Positions 33,911-47,241 are shown, counted from the stretch's first letter. The stretch: DNA of 64,000 nucleotides from Nocardioides glacieisoli (GCF_004137245.1 NZ_SDWS01000012.1:28876-92875); one strand, 5' to 3'. Numbers and translations are program-made. The notes: generated from the letters alone by a model not told the origin.

Positions 33911-34885
33911 ATGGACATCGGACTCGTCGGGCTGGGCAAGATGGGCGGCAACATGCGCGAGCGCATGCGTCGCGCTGGGGTCACCGTGGTCGGCTTCGAC
34001 CGCAACCCTGACGTCAGTGACGTCGACTCGCTCGAGGCGCTGGTCGAGGCACTGCCGAGTCCCAAGGTGGTGTGGGTGATGGTGCCCGCGGGCGACCCGA
34101 CGCGTGCCACCGTCAAGGAGCTCGGCGGCCTGCTCAGCGAGGGCGACGTCGTGGTCGACGGCGGCAACTCGCGCTGGACCGACGACATCGCCAACGCCGA
34201 GCTGCTCGCCGAGAAGGGCATCGGCTACGTCGACTGCGGTGTCTCCGGCGGCGTCTGGGGACTCGAGAACGGCTATGCCCTGATGTACGGCGGCGAGGCC
34301 GACGACATCGCCAAGGTCCAGGACGCCTTCGACGCGCTCAAGCCGGAGGGCGAGTTCGGATCGGTGCACGCCGGGAAGGTCGGTGCCGGCCACTTCTCCA
34401 AGATGGTCCACAACGGCATCGAGTACGCGATCATGCAGGCGTACGCCGAGGGCTGGGAGCTGCTCGACAAGGCCGAGCTCACCGACAACGTCACCGAGGT
34501 CTTCCGCTCGTGGCGTGAGGGCACGGTCATCCGGTCCTGGCTGCTCGACCTCATGGTCAACGCGCTCGACGAGGACCCCGGCCTCAGCAAGGTCGCCGGC
34601 TATGCCGCGGACTCCGGCGAGGGGCGATGGACCGTGGAGGCCGGCATCGAGCACGGTGTCGCGACCCCGGCGATCACCGCCGCGCTCTACGCCCGCTTCG
34701 TCTCCCAGCAGGACGACTCCCCGACGATGAAGGCCGTCGCCGCGATGCGCAACCAGTTCGGCGGCCACGCCGTGCGGTCGTCCGCCCCCAAGGGCGGCGA
34801 CGCGGAGGGCGAGTCGGGGGCCGAGCAGTCCGAGACCGCGAAGCAGGCCGGCGCCGGCGAGGCCCACGAGGCCGGGGAGAGCTAG
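33911..34885 (+). CDS. gnd: 6-phosphogluconate dehydrogenase (decarboxylating), short NAD-type
   Basis: 324 residues. Rossmann motif MDIGLVGLGKMGGNMRERM, substrate loop VVDGGNSRWTDDIANAE, GVSGGVWGLENGYALMYGG, and the catalytic lysine region HFSKMVHNGIEYAIMQAYAEG. The short length and sequence fit the GndA/YqeC-like group that often uses NAD. A Ser/Glu/Ala-rich tail (~300-324) is extra. TAGGCT 7 nt before the ATG suggests leaderless transcription. Lies between dnaN and recF, as in many actinobacteria. Confidence 0.93.
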   Translation: MDIGLVGLGKMGGNMRERMRRAGVTVVGFDRNPDVSDVDSLEALVEALPSPKVVWVMVPAGDPTRATVKELGGLLSEGDVVVDGGNSRWTDDIANAELLAEKGIGYVDCGVSGGVWGLENGYALMYGGEADDIAKVQDAFDALKPEGEFGSVHAGKVGAGHFSKMVHNGIEYAIMQAYAEGWELLDKAELTDNVTEVFRSWREGTVIRSWLLDLMVNALDEDPGLSKVAGYAADSGEGRWTVEAGIEHGVATPAITAALYARFVSQQDDSPTMKAVAAMRNQFGGHAVRSSAPKGGDAEGESGAEQSETAKQAGAGEAHEAGES

Positions 34886-34892
34886 ACCTCCC

Positions 34893-36038
34893 TTGCACGT
34901 CGCGCACCTGACCCTGCACAACTTCCGCTCCTACGCCGACGTCGACGTCGCACTGGAGCCGGGGGCGACGGCGTTCATCGGCCGTAACGGCCAGGGCAAG
35001 ACCAACCTCGTCGAGGCGATCGACTACCTCTCCCGGCTCTCCTCGCACCGCGTCGCCACCGACGCCCCGCTGGTCAAGGCGGGCGCCGACCAGGCGATCG
35101 TCCGTGCGTCGGTCGTGAAGGACGGGCGGACGGCGCTGCTCGAGGTCGAGCTCAACCCCGGTCGCGCCAACCGCGCTCGGATCAACCGCTCTCCCCTCCC
35201 GCGGCCCCGAGAGATCGTCGGCCTGGTCCGCACGGTCGTCTTCGCGCCCGACGACCTGACGCTCGTCAAGGGCGACCCGTCCGACCGACGCAAGCTGCTC
35301 GACGACCTGCTGGTGCTGCGTACGCCACGCCTGGCCGGGGTGCGCTCGGACTACGACCGGATCCTCAAGCAGCGCAACAGCCTCCTCAAGACCGCTGGCA
35401 TCGCCCGCGGGTCCTCGCGCGACGCGGCGATGTCGACGCTCGAGATCTGGGACGACAACCTGGCTCGCGTCGGCGCCGAGATCCTGGGCGCCCGCCTCCA
35501 GCTCGTCGACGACCTGAGGCCCTACCTGGGCAAGGCCTACGAGGCGGTCGCCCGCGGCGCGAGCCGCGACGACGCGGACCTCGAGTACAGGGCGAGCATC
35601 GACGTCCCCCCGGACGGCGACCTCCAGCAGGCGCTCCTCGACGCGATCGCCGCGAAGCGCAAGGACGAGCTCGACCGCGGCATCTCGCTGGTCGGCCCCC
35701 ATCGCGACGAGCTGCTGCTCACCCTCGGCACCGGTTCGGGCCCCGACGACCTGCGGCTGCCGGTCAAGGGCTACGCGTCCCACGGGGAGTCGTGGTCGTT
35801 CGCGCTCGCCCTCCGGCTGGCGTCGTACGACCTGCTGCGCGCCGACGGCGACGACCCGATCCTCGTGCTGGACGACGTCTTCGCCGAGCTCGACACCGAG
35901 CGGCGCAGCCAGCTCGCCGGTCTCGTGGCCGGCGCCGAGCAGGTGCTGGTCACCGCGGCGGTGGCAGCCGACGTGCCGGAATCGCTGCAGGGCGTGCGCT
36001 TCCTCGTCGCCGACGGGCAGGTGACCCGTGACGAGTGA
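34893..36038 (+). CDS. recF: DNA replication/repair protein RecF
   Basis: 381-residue SMC-like ATPase that loads RecA at gaps. Walker A FIGRNGQGKTNLVEA, signature SHGESWSFALALRLA and Walker B PILVLDDVFAELDTERR. TTG at 34893 is taken as start since MHVAHLTLHNFRSYADV is the normal N-terminus and no ATG/GTG exists nearby; GGAGAG lies upstream. Confidence 0.95.
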   Translation: MHVAHLTLHNFRSYADVDVALEPGATAFIGRNGQGKTNLVEAIDYLSRLSSHRVATDAPLVKAGADQAIVRASVVKDGRTALLEVELNPGRANRARINRSPLPRPREIVGLVRTVVFAPDDLTLVKGDPSDRRKLLDDLLVLRTPRLAGVRSDYDRILKQRNSLLKTAGIARGSSRDAAMSTLEIWDDNLARVGAEILGARLQLVDDLRPYLGKAYEAVARGASRDDADLEYRASIDVPPDGDLQQALLDAIAAKRKDELDRGISLVGPHRDELLLTLGTGSGPDDLRLPVKGYASHGESWSFALALRLASYDLLRADGDDPILVLDDVFAELDTERRSQLAGLVAGAEQVLVTAAVAADVPESLQGVRFLVADGQVTRDE

Positions 36039-36621
36039 CGACGCCGGACGTCACGAGCCGGGACGTCATGAGAATGGCCGGTCCGAACCGGAGATTCCCA
36101 TGACGTCCGGGTCGGAGGGCGCCGCCGAGCACCAGCCCGACGGCCTCGACCTGGCGAAGGCGGCCGCCCGTGCCGCTGCGGCCAGTGCCGGCACGCCGGC
36201 GCGGAAGAAGCCCGGTCCTCGTCGGCGTACGTTCACGAAGTCGTCCGGTGCGCGGCCCGACGACCGCGACCCCCAGCTCCTCGACGACGCGATGGGCCGA
36301 CTGATCGCCCATCACGGCTGGGAGGTCGACCTCAAGGTCCAGGGCGTGTTCGGTCGCTGGGCCGAGCTTGTCGGCCAGGAGGTCGCCGACCACTGCACGC
36401 CCGAGGCGTTCGACGAGGGCCGGCTCGTGGTGCGCACCGACTCGACCGCCTGGGCCACGCAGCTCAAGCTGCTCGCACCCAGCGTCGTACGCCGCCTCAA
36501 CGAGGACCTCGGGCACGGCACCGTCATCGTGATCGAGGTGCTCGGCCCCCACCTGCCGACGTGGAAGAAGGGGCGGCTCTCGAGCCGCGACGGGCGGGGC
36601 CCGCGCGACACCTACGGGTGA
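36028..36621 (+). CDS. dciA: DciA (DUF721) helicase-loading protein
   Basis: 197 residues. The C-terminal DUF721/KH-like domain (LDDAMGRLIAHHGWEVDLKVQGVFGRW to VVRRLNEDLGHGTVIVIEV) is that of DciA, which loads the DnaB helicase in bacteria lacking DnaC. The N-terminal ~70 residues are disordered and basic. GTG at 36028 overlaps recF by 11 nt; ATG at 36100 (MTSGSEGAAEHQ, preceded by GGAG) is an equally possible start, and the stretch between them is largely a 48-bp hairpin. Confidence 0.88.
   Translation: MTSDDAGRHEPGRHENGRSEPEIPMTSGSEGAAEHQPDGLDLAKAAARAAAASAGTPARKKPGPRRRTFTKSSGARPDDRDPQLLDDAMGRLIAHHGWEVDLKVQGVFGRWAELVGQEVADHCTPEAFDEGRLVVRTDSTAWATQLKLLAPSVVRRLNEDLGHGTVIVIEVLGPHLPTWKKGRLSSRDGRGPRDTYG
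36061..36108. repeat. 48-bp interrupted palindrome in 5' part of dciA
   Basis: GGACGTCATG (36061-36070) pairs with CATGACGTCC (36099-36108); inner segments GAAT/ATTC and CCGGT/ACCGG also pair. It includes the alternative ATG start of dciA. Confidence 0.7.
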
Positions 36622-36902
36622 GCGAGCAAGCCGGCGCCGAGAGGTCGGATCTGCCGATCTGCGGGCCTCTCGCCGGTAGGGGGACCCACCGACCCCCCTG
36701 TTCGGCCCTCTGAACCGGTCTCATGTGGCCCCTGAGGGCCACTTTTTCCCCCGATCCACCCCATCTCCGGGGCGGGTGCTTCGGTCTGAGGGCCGTGACA
36801 GGTAGTATGGCAAATCGAGTCGCACGCTTGGTTGCTCCGGCAACAGCCGCGACTCGACTCATGTCGAACGCCCCTCGAGGGCGACGGGAAGAAGGCTGCG
36901 CC
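36622..36902. other. dciA-gyrB spacer
   Basis: 281 bp holding a hairpin at 36631-36676 (CCGGCG...GAGAGG / CCTCTCGCCGG), a canonical intrinsic terminator at 36725-36747, and a probable gyrB promoter whose -10 is TAGTAT (36803-36808). Confidence 0.6.
36725..36747 (+). terminator. Intrinsic terminator after dciA
   Basis: GTGGCCC, loop CTGA, GGGCCAC, then five T. This is the clearest rho-independent terminator in the window and separates recF-dciA from gyrB. Confidence 0.9.
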
Positions 36903-39113
<2,211 letters not shown>

Positions 39114-39173
39114 GTCGCTAGTCGCATCTACGAGCAGCCCTAGACATCGATAGAACGCAGGAGAGAACCAGAG

Positions 39174-41894
<2,721 letters not shown>

Positions 41895-41897
41895 TCC

Positions 41898-42458
41898 ATG
41901 TCGGACCGCACCGCGCCCCCCAGTCGTGACGCAGCCCGTCCCACCGCCGGCAAGGAGCCTGCCCGCAGGTCCCTGACCGAGCGGCTGCAGGACACCATGT
42001 CCAACGCCGCGCAGGAGCACCGCGCCAACGCCGACACCGGCAACGCGCGCGGTCGCCGGGCCTCACGCGCGTCGGGACGCCAGCCCCGCCGGGCGCGCCT
42101 GCGGCTGACGCGGATCGACCCGTGGTCGGTCATGAAGACGTCGTTCCTGCTGTCGGTCGCCTTCGGTGTCGTGACGTTCGTGGCGATCTTCATGGTGTGG
42201 TCGGTGCTCGGCGCCGCCGGCGTGTGGGACTCGATCAACTCGGCCGTCGCCAGCATCGTCGAGGGCGACAGCGGCAACTCGACGTTCGACGTCACCGACT
42301 ACGTCGGCATGTCGCGGGTGCTCGGCTTCACGCTCCTCGTCTCGGTGCTCGACGTCGTCCTGCTGACGGCCATCGCCACCCTGACGGCGTTCCTCTACAA
42401 CCTCGCCGCCGCCCTCCTCGGGGGCATCGAGGTCACGCTGGCCGAGGACGAGAAGTGA
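41898..42458 (+). CDS. DUF3566 membrane protein (Rv0007 type)
   Basis: 186 residues: disordered basic N-terminus (~1-70), then LRLTRIDPWSVMKTSFLLSVAFGVV, two membrane helices (~80-105 and ~140-172) and a short acidic end (VTLAEDEK). Conserved directly after gyrA in actinobacteria; function unknown. Three nucleotides separate it from gyrA. Confidence 0.88.
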   Translation: MSDRTAPPSRDAARPTAGKEPARRSLTERLQDTMSNAAQEHRANADTGNARGRRASRASGRQPRRARLRLTRIDPWSVMKTSFLLSVAFGVVTFVAIFMVWSVLGAAGVWDSINSAVASIVEGDSGNSTFDVTDYVGMSRVLGFTLLVSVLDVVLLTAIATLTAFLYNLAAALLGGIEVTLAEDEK

Positions 42459-42527
42459 TCGCCACCTCGATTCGCACCGCCTGACCACGGTCAGGTAATC
42501 TTCGGCGTCGTCGCACGGCGGCACTGC

Positions 42528-42601
42528 GGGCCTATAGCTCAGACGGTTAGAGCGCTTCCCTGATAAGGAAGAGGTCGGAGGTTCAAGTCCTCCTAGGCCC
42601 A
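42528..42601 (+). tRNA. tRNA-Ile (GAT)
   Basis: 74-nt cloverleaf: acceptor GGGCCTA/TAGGCCC, anticodon arm CTTCC-CTGATAA-GGAAG with anticodon GAT, T-arm GGAGG-TTCAAGT-CCTCC. CCA is not fully encoded. Confidence 0.97.
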
Positions 42602-42632
42602 CTCGATCCCACTTCTCACGGAGGAGAACCGC

Positions 42633-42758
42633 ATGAAGAAGCTCCTGCTGGTCATCCTCGCCGCAGCGGCCGGAGTTGTTGCGAAGAAGAAGATGGACGA
42701 GGGCAAGAACGAGCAGGCCCTCTGGGCCGAGGCCACGGACACCGTCCACAAGGCCTGA
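42633..42758 (+). CDS. DLW-39 family microprotein
   Basis: 41 residues: an N-terminal hydrophobic segment (KKLLLVILAAAAGVVAKKK) and the tail EQALWAEATDTVHKA. This matches the tiny DLW-39 proteins conserved near gyrA in actinobacteria, although the name-giving DLW is ALW here. Too short for default gene finding; ATG at 42633 with GGAGGAG upstream. Function unknown; single membrane segment expected. Confidence 0.85.
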   Translation: MKKLLLVILAAAAGVVAKKKMDEGKNEQALWAEATDTVHKA

Positions 42759-42781
42759 CGCTCGTCCCTCAGCTTCGACCA

Positions 42782-42857
42782 GGGGCCTTGGCGCAATTGG
42801 TAGCGCACCTGCTTTGCAAGCAGGGGGTTAGGGGTTCGAGTCCCCTAGGCTCCACCA
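42782..42857 (+). tRNA. tRNA-Ala (TGC)
   Basis: Acceptor GGGGCCT/AGGCTCC, anticodon arm CCTGC-TTTGCAA-GCAGG with anticodon TGC, T-arm with GGTTCGAGT; CCA is encoded (42855-42857). The tail TAGGCT (42846-42851) also looks like a -10 for the next gene. Confidence 0.97.
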
Positions 42858-42858
42858 C

Positions 42859-43395
42859 GTGAATCCGTGCCGTGTCCTCGTCCTCGGCGCGACGGCCTCG
42901 GGGGTCACCACCCTCGGCAGGGCGCTTGCGGCCCGGTGGTCGGTCCCGCACGCCGACACCGACGACTACTTCTGGGAGCCGACCGAGCCGCCCTACACCG
43001 TGAAGCGGGCCGAGGATCGCCGGATCCAGCTCATGCAGGAGGTGTTCCTGCCCCGCCGCGCCTGGGTGCTGACCGGTTCGGTCATGGGGTGGGGCGAGCC
43101 GCTGCTCGACCACGTCGACGTGCTGGTCTTCTGCAGCCTCGACCCGGACGTACGCCTCGAGCGCCTGCGCGCACGGGAGGCGGTGCGCTACGGCGACCGG
43201 ATCCGTCCCGGGGGAGACCTGGCCACCACCCACGAGGAGTTCGTGACGTGGGCGGCCGGCTACGAGATCCCCGACTTCCCCGGCCGGAGCCGGACGCTGC
43301 ACGAGGCGTGGATGACGAGGTTCAGCGGGCCGGTGGTGCGGGTGGACACGGCCCGGCCCGTCGACGAGCTGGTCGCGGAGCTGGCGGGTCCCTAG
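42859..43395 (+). CDS. P-loop nucleotide kinase-like protein
   Basis: 178 residues resembling adenylate-kinase-like AAA proteins that start with a P-loop and a TDDYFW motif. The Walker A is LGATASGVTTLG, with valine where lysine is normal; ADTDDYFWEPTEPPYTVKR and a lid-like segment (RLERLRAREAVRYGDRI) follow. Substrate unknown. GTG at 42859 is one nucleotide after the tRNA-Ala CCA. Its stop shares the CTAG with the convergent gene's stop. Confidence 0.72.
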   Translation: MNPCRVLVLGATASGVTTLGRALAARWSVPHADTDDYFWEPTEPPYTVKRAEDRRIQLMQEVFLPRRAWVLTGSVMGWGEPLLDHVDVLVFCSLDPDVRLERLRAREAVRYGDRIRPGGDLATTHEEFVTWAAGYEIPDFPGRSRTLHEAWMTRFSGPVVRVDTARPVDELVAELAGP

Positions 43396-44048
43396 GAGCG
43401 GGCCCAGGCCGACAGGACCTCGGTCCCCTCCGAGCCCAGCGGCACCCGGACGAGGGTGTCGGTCGCACCCGGCCAGTGGATCCCCATCCGGCGCCACAGC
43501 TCGGTGACGACCCATCCGTCGACCAGGGCGTGCGTGTCGTCCTGGTGCGCCTTCGGCGGGGGGAGCAGGCGTGAGCGCGCGCGACGCACGGAGACCTGCT
43601 GGAAGTACGGCGCGATCTCGGCGCGGTTCACGCCGACCGACCTGGCCACCACGTCCGGGTCGCCGATCCACGAGTCGTCGTACTCCCCGGGGCCGAAGTA
43701 GCCCGGGAGGTTCACGTGGCGGTCGAGCTCCGTCCCGCGGTCGACGAGGTGGTGCGTCCACAGGACGTCCTCGTAGATCATGATCGCCGAGGCGAGCGTG
43801 CCGAGCCGTTGGGTCATCTCGACGGCCAGCGCGTCCGGCGGCACGACGTAGTGCGGGCGCAGGTAGACCCAGCCACCCCTGGACGGCGCGACCAGCACGT
43901 CGTCGCTGCCGGGCTGCGACGTCGAGGGGTCGAACTCGTAGTGCACCTCGACCGGATGGCCGAGGCTCCGCATGAACGACTGGAACACGTCCGCGACCTC
44001 GTCGGCGTCCGTGCTGCGGAGCGCGACCGCGCTCTCCATCACCCCCAT
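43392..44048 (-). CDS. Hypothetical protein
   Basis: 218 residues, soluble, no signal peptide or membrane segment. Sequence landmarks are GGWVYLRPHYVVPPDALAVEM and IYEDVLWTHHLVDRG; no recognised domain. ATG at 44048 (MGVMESAV) is chosen; ATG at 44039 and 44057 are also possible. Divergent from the SURF1 gene. Confidence 0.65.
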   Translation of the reverse strand: MGVMESAVALRSTDADEVADVFQSFMRSLGHPVEVHYEFDPSTSQPGSDDVLVAPSRGGWVYLRPHYVVPPDALAVEMTQRLGTLASAIMIYEDVLWTHHLVDRGTELDRHVNLPGYFGPGEYDDSWIGDPDVVARSVGVNRAEIAPYFQQVSVRRARSRLLPPPKAHQDDTHALVDGWVVTELWRRMGIHWPGATDTLVRVPLGSEGTEVLSAWARS

Positions 44049-44102
44049 GCGGGGCATTCTGGCGTGTGCGCCACCGATGCGGGAAGTTTTACGGGCGGCT
44101 GG

Positions 44103-44115
44103 GACAATGGGGGCC
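44103..44115 (+). promoter_or_regulatory. -10 element of leaderless SURF1 gene
   Basis: GACAAT (44103-44108) lies 7 nt before GTG 44116. Confidence 0.45.
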
Positions 44116-44841
44116 GTGACCGCCCCGCGCCGACCCGGCCTGCTGACCGACCTCGGTGCGGCTGCCCTCGCGCTCGTGCTGGTCGGGATCGCCGGGTGGC
44201 TCGGCCTGTGGCAGTACGACGCGTGGCAGGCCCAGCGCACCGCCGAGGCGCGTGACCTCACCGACGTCGCTCCGGTGCCGCTGACCGACGTGATGGGCAG
44301 CAACGACCCGTTCCCGGGCCAGGACGTGGGCCGTCCGGTCGAGCTGTCGGGGGAGTGGATCGACGGCGGCTTCTGGGTCCGCGACCGCACGCTCGGCGAC
44401 CGCGACGGCTTCTGGGCGGTGGCTCCCCTGCAGGTCGACGAGGCCGCCGTGCTCGTCGTACGCGGCTGGGCCGAGGAGCCCGACCCCACCCTGCTCGCAG
44501 CGACCGGCACGGCGGACGTCACCGGGTGGCTTCAGGCCCCCGAGGGCAGCCTGGTCACCGACGACGACGCGAACGACGACGTGTTCCCCGAGATCCGGGT
44601 GGCCGACGCCGTCCAGCGCGTCGACGTCGACCTCTACTCGGCGTACGCCGTCAGCCAGACGCCGGAGGACGGGTTGGAGGCCGCCGAGCTCGAGGCCCTG
44701 CCGAACCCGAGCCGCTTCACCGGGATCCGCAACCTGCTCTACGCCGTCGAGTGGTGGGTCTTCGGGGCCTTCGCGGCGTTCATCTGGTGGCGCTGGCGCC
44801 AGGACGCGACCGCTCCCGTGCCGCTCGCGGTCGACGGATAG
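44116..44841 (+). CDS. SURF1-family cytochrome oxidase assembly protein
   Basis: 241 residues with an N-terminal helix (AALALVLVGIAGWLGLWQYDAWQAQR), a periplasmic middle with GFWVRDRTLGDRDGFWAVAPLQ, and a C-terminal helix (NLLYAVEWWVFGAFAAFIWWRWR), the SURF1 topology. These proteins help insert heme into cytochrome c oxidase. GTG at 44116 is preferred over ATG at 44107 because of the -10 spacing. Confidence 0.86.
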   Translation: MTAPRRPGLLTDLGAAALALVLVGIAGWLGLWQYDAWQAQRTAEARDLTDVAPVPLTDVMGSNDPFPGQDVGRPVELSGEWIDGGFWVRDRTLGDRDGFWAVAPLQVDEAAVLVVRGWAEEPDPTLLAATGTADVTGWLQAPEGSLVTDDDANDDVFPEIRVADAVQRVDVDLYSAYAVSQTPEDGLEAAELEALPNPSRFTGIRNLLYAVEWWVFGAFAAFIWWRWRQDATAPVPLAVDG

Positions 44842-44865
44842 GTCCGGCCCGATAAGTTGGCGATC

Positions 44866-45252
44866 GTGTCCCGCAACCTCACCGCCTACCGCGTGATGGC
44901 GACGATCGTCGGCGTGCTGCTCGTCGTGCTCTGCCTGGTAGGCGTGCCCCTCGCGAACTTCGACGGCTCACCCATGTGGGGCGTCTTCGACAGCACCCCG
45001 GCCTGGGTGACGACCGGCTCCGACGTCAACGAGCTCGGCGAGCTGATCACCACCTACCTGGGCGTCGCGCACGGCTGGCTCTACATGATCTTCCTGTTCA
45101 GCGCGTTCCTGCTCTCGCGCCGGGCTCGCTGGGACCTGCCCTTCACCCTCGTGACGCTGGTCTGCGGCACGATCCCGGTGCTGTCGTTCTGGGCCGAGCA
45201 CCGCGCGACGCAGCGGGTGCGCGCCGAGCACCCCGAGCTCGCGCGCACCTGA
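44866..45252 (+). CDS. DUF3817 membrane protein
   Basis: 128 residues, three helices (MATIVGVLLVVLCLVGVPLA, VAHGWLYMIFLFSAFLLS, TLVTLVCGTIPVLSFWAEH). Ends with a helical basic tail. DUF3817 members are found beside SURF1-like and integral membrane proteins in actinobacteria; role unknown. TAAGTT 7 nt before GTG 44866 suggests a leaderless start. Confidence 0.83.
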   Translation: MSRNLTAYRVMATIVGVLLVVLCLVGVPLANFDGSPMWGVFDSTPAWVTTGSDVNELGELITTYLGVAHGWLYMIFLFSAFLLSRRARWDLPFTLVTLVCGTIPVLSFWAEHRATQRVRAEHPELART

Positions 45253-45265
45253 CTAGGGTCGTCGC

Positions 45266-46096
45266 ATGACCACCGCCTTCGTCCTCGGCGGCGGCGGGGT
45301 CCTCGGCGCGGTCGAGGTCGGCATGCTCCGGGCGCTCCTCGAGCGCGAGATCGTGCCGGACCTGGTCCTCGGCACCAGCGTCGGCGCGCTCAACGGCGCG
45401 ATGGTGGCACGGCAGCCCGACCTGGCCGTGGTGGAGCGGCTCACCGAGCTGTGGGCGGCGACCGCGCGCAGCCGCGACGTGTACGGCGACCGCCCGCTGC
45501 GCACGGTCCGCCGCGCCGTCACCTCCGGCACCCACATCTACTCCTCCGCACCGTTGCGGCAGCGGCTGGAGGAGGAGCTGGGCGACACCACCTTCGATGA
45601 CCTGCCGGTGCGGCTCGGGGTCTGCGCGGCCAGCATTGAGCGGGCGGCGGAGCACTGGTTCACCAGCGGGCCGCTCGTGCCGGCGATCCTCGCGAGCGCG
45701 GCGGTGCCGGGGCTGCTCCCGCCCGCCGAGATCGACGGCGAGCACTTCCTCGACGGCGGCCTGGTGAACTCCGTCCCGGTCGGCAAGGCCGTCGAGCTCG
45801 GTGCGACCCGCGTGTTCGTCCTCCAGGTCGGCCGCATCGACCGTCCGCTGAAGGTGCCCACCCGACCGTGGGAGGTCGCCCGGGTGAGCTTCGAGGTGGC
45901 CCGCCGGCACCGGTTCATGCGCGACATGGCGACGATCCCCGAGGGCGTCGAGGCCCACGTGCTGCCGGCCGCCGGCACGTCGGCGCGCGACGACTCGCTG
46001 CTGGCCCACCGGGACTTCAGCACGGTGCAGGCCCGCATCGACGCGACGTACGACGCCTCCCGCCGCTTCCTCGACGAATCCCTCGGTCAGGGGTGA
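45266..46096 (+). CDS. Patatin-like phospholipase (RssA type)
   Basis: 276 residues. Oxyanion loop LGGGGVLGAVEVGML, nucleophile GTSVGALNG and catalytic Asp in FLDGGLVNSVPV: the complete Ser-Asp dyad of patatins. Probably a cytosolic lipid acyl hydrolase. TAGGGT is 6 nt before the ATG. Confidence 0.88.
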   Translation: MTTAFVLGGGGVLGAVEVGMLRALLEREIVPDLVLGTSVGALNGAMVARQPDLAVVERLTELWAATARSRDVYGDRPLRTVRRAVTSGTHIYSSAPLRQRLEEELGDTTFDDLPVRLGVCAASIERAAEHWFTSGPLVPAILASAAVPGLLPPAEIDGEHFLDGGLVNSVPVGKAVELGATRVFVLQVGRIDRPLKVPTRPWEVARVSFEVARRHRFMRDMATIPEGVEAHVLPAAGTSARDDSLLAHRDFSTVQARIDATYDASRRFLDESLGQG

Positions 46097-46103
46097 GCCG
46101 CAC

Positions 46104-47114
46104 GTGAGCCCCGGTGTCTGGATCCTCCGCCGGCTGGTCGTCGCACCCGCGGTCATCGGGCTCACCGTCGCCGTGTGGGTGACCCTGCCGCTGTGGCTGC
46201 TCGGCACCGCCGCGCTGTCCCCCCTGCTGCCGGGACGGTGGCGGGCGCTGCGGCTGTTCTGGGTCGTGGTCGTCTACCTGACCTTCGAGTCCCTCCTGCT
46301 GGCGGTGATGCTCGGCCTCTGGCTGGCCAGCGGCTTCGGCTGGCGGATCCGCTCGCCGTACTTTGCCGGCATCCACTACGACCTGGTGCAGGGCACGCTG
46401 ATCGTCTTCTTCCGCGAGGCCAGGCGCGTGCTCGCCCTCCGGATCCGCACGGACGGTCCGCACCCGCCGCGGGTGCCGGAGCGACCGGTGCTGGTGATGT
46501 GCCGCCACGCAGGCCCGGGCGACTCGTTCATCCTGATGTACGCCCTGCTGCACTGGTACGCCCGCGAGCCGCGCGTGGTCCTGAAGAACACCCTCGCCTG
46601 GGACCCGGCGATCGACGTGGTGCTGCGGCGGATCCCGTCCCGGTTCATCTCGCCCAACCCCGAGGCGGGTCAGGACCTCGAGTCGCAGATCGCCGCCCTG
46701 GCGAGCGGCCTCGACGACAACGACGCGTTCGTGATCTTCCCCGAGGGCGGCAACTTCACCGCCGCGCGCCGCGAGAAGGCCATCGCCCGGCTGCGCAAGC
46801 TCGGCCTCGAGCGGATGGCGGTGCGCGCCGAGGAGATGACCCACGTGCTGGCGCCCCGCCCGGGCGGCGTGCTCGCAGCGCTCGAGGCGGCACCCGACGC
46901 CGACGTGCTGATGGTGGGGCACACCGGGCTCGACCACCTGGTCACGGTGAGCGACCTGTGGCGTGAGCTGCCGATGGACAAGCAGATCACCATGCGGTGG
47001 TGGCAGGTGCCGCGCGACGAGATCCCCGAGGGCCGCGAGGAGCGGATCGACTGGCTCTACGGCTGGTGGGAGCGCGTCGACGGCTGGATCGAGGAGAACC
47101 GGGTGGACCCCTGA
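46104..47114 (+). CDS. PlsC-like acyltransferase, membrane bound
   Basis: 336 residues with two N-terminal helices (~8-30 and ~50-75) and a PlsC domain: HX4D as CRHAGPGDSFILMY, FISPNPEAGQDLESQI and VIFPEGGNFTAARREKAI. Larger than the PlsC at 24 kb and likely acylates a different glycerol-phosphate or lysolipid. GTG start 7 nt after the patatin gene, so the pair may remodel lipids together. Confidence 0.82.
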   Translation: MSPGVWILRRLVVAPAVIGLTVAVWVTLPLWLLGTAALSPLLPGRWRALRLFWVVVVYLTFESLLLAVMLGLWLASGFGWRIRSPYFAGIHYDLVQGTLIVFFREARRVLALRIRTDGPHPPRVPERPVLVMCRHAGPGDSFILMYALLHWYAREPRVVLKNTLAWDPAIDVVLRRIPSRFISPNPEAGQDLESQIAALASGLDDNDAFVIFPEGGNFTAARREKAIARLRKLGLERMAVRAEEMTHVLAPRPGGVLAALEAAPDADVLMVGHTGLDHLVTVSDLWRELPMDKQITMRWWQVPRDEIPEGREERIDWLYGWWERVDGWIEENRVDP

Positions 47115-47164
47115 GCGGTGGTCCAGCCACCTTCGGGACGACGGGAATGTGGGTGCACCACCGC
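47113..47164. repeat. Palindromic element, copy 1
   Basis: GAGCGGTGGTCCAGCCAC on the left and GTGGGTGCACCACCGC on the right form an imperfect hairpin around CTTCGGGACGACGGGAAT. Related to the next element (47182-47241). It follows the acyltransferase stop and may terminate transcription from both convergent genes. Confidence 0.7.
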
Positions 47165-47181
47165 CCGGTCCCCGGACATGA

Positions 47182-47241
47182 CTCGAGCGGTGGCCCAGCC
47201 ACATTCCGCACGTCGGAAGTGTGGGTGGACCACCGCTCGAG
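47182..47241. repeat. 60-bp palindromic element, copy 2
   Basis: Ends CTCGAGCGGTGG / CCACCGCTCGAG are exact inverted repeats; inner CAGCCACATTCCG and CGGAAGTGTGGGTGG also pair. Same length and ends as the element at 49990-50049. Confidence 0.78.

Noticed and set aside
42482..42860. tRNA pair as a genomic-island attachment site
   Set aside because: No integrase, no repeated tRNA tail and no change of gene content follow.
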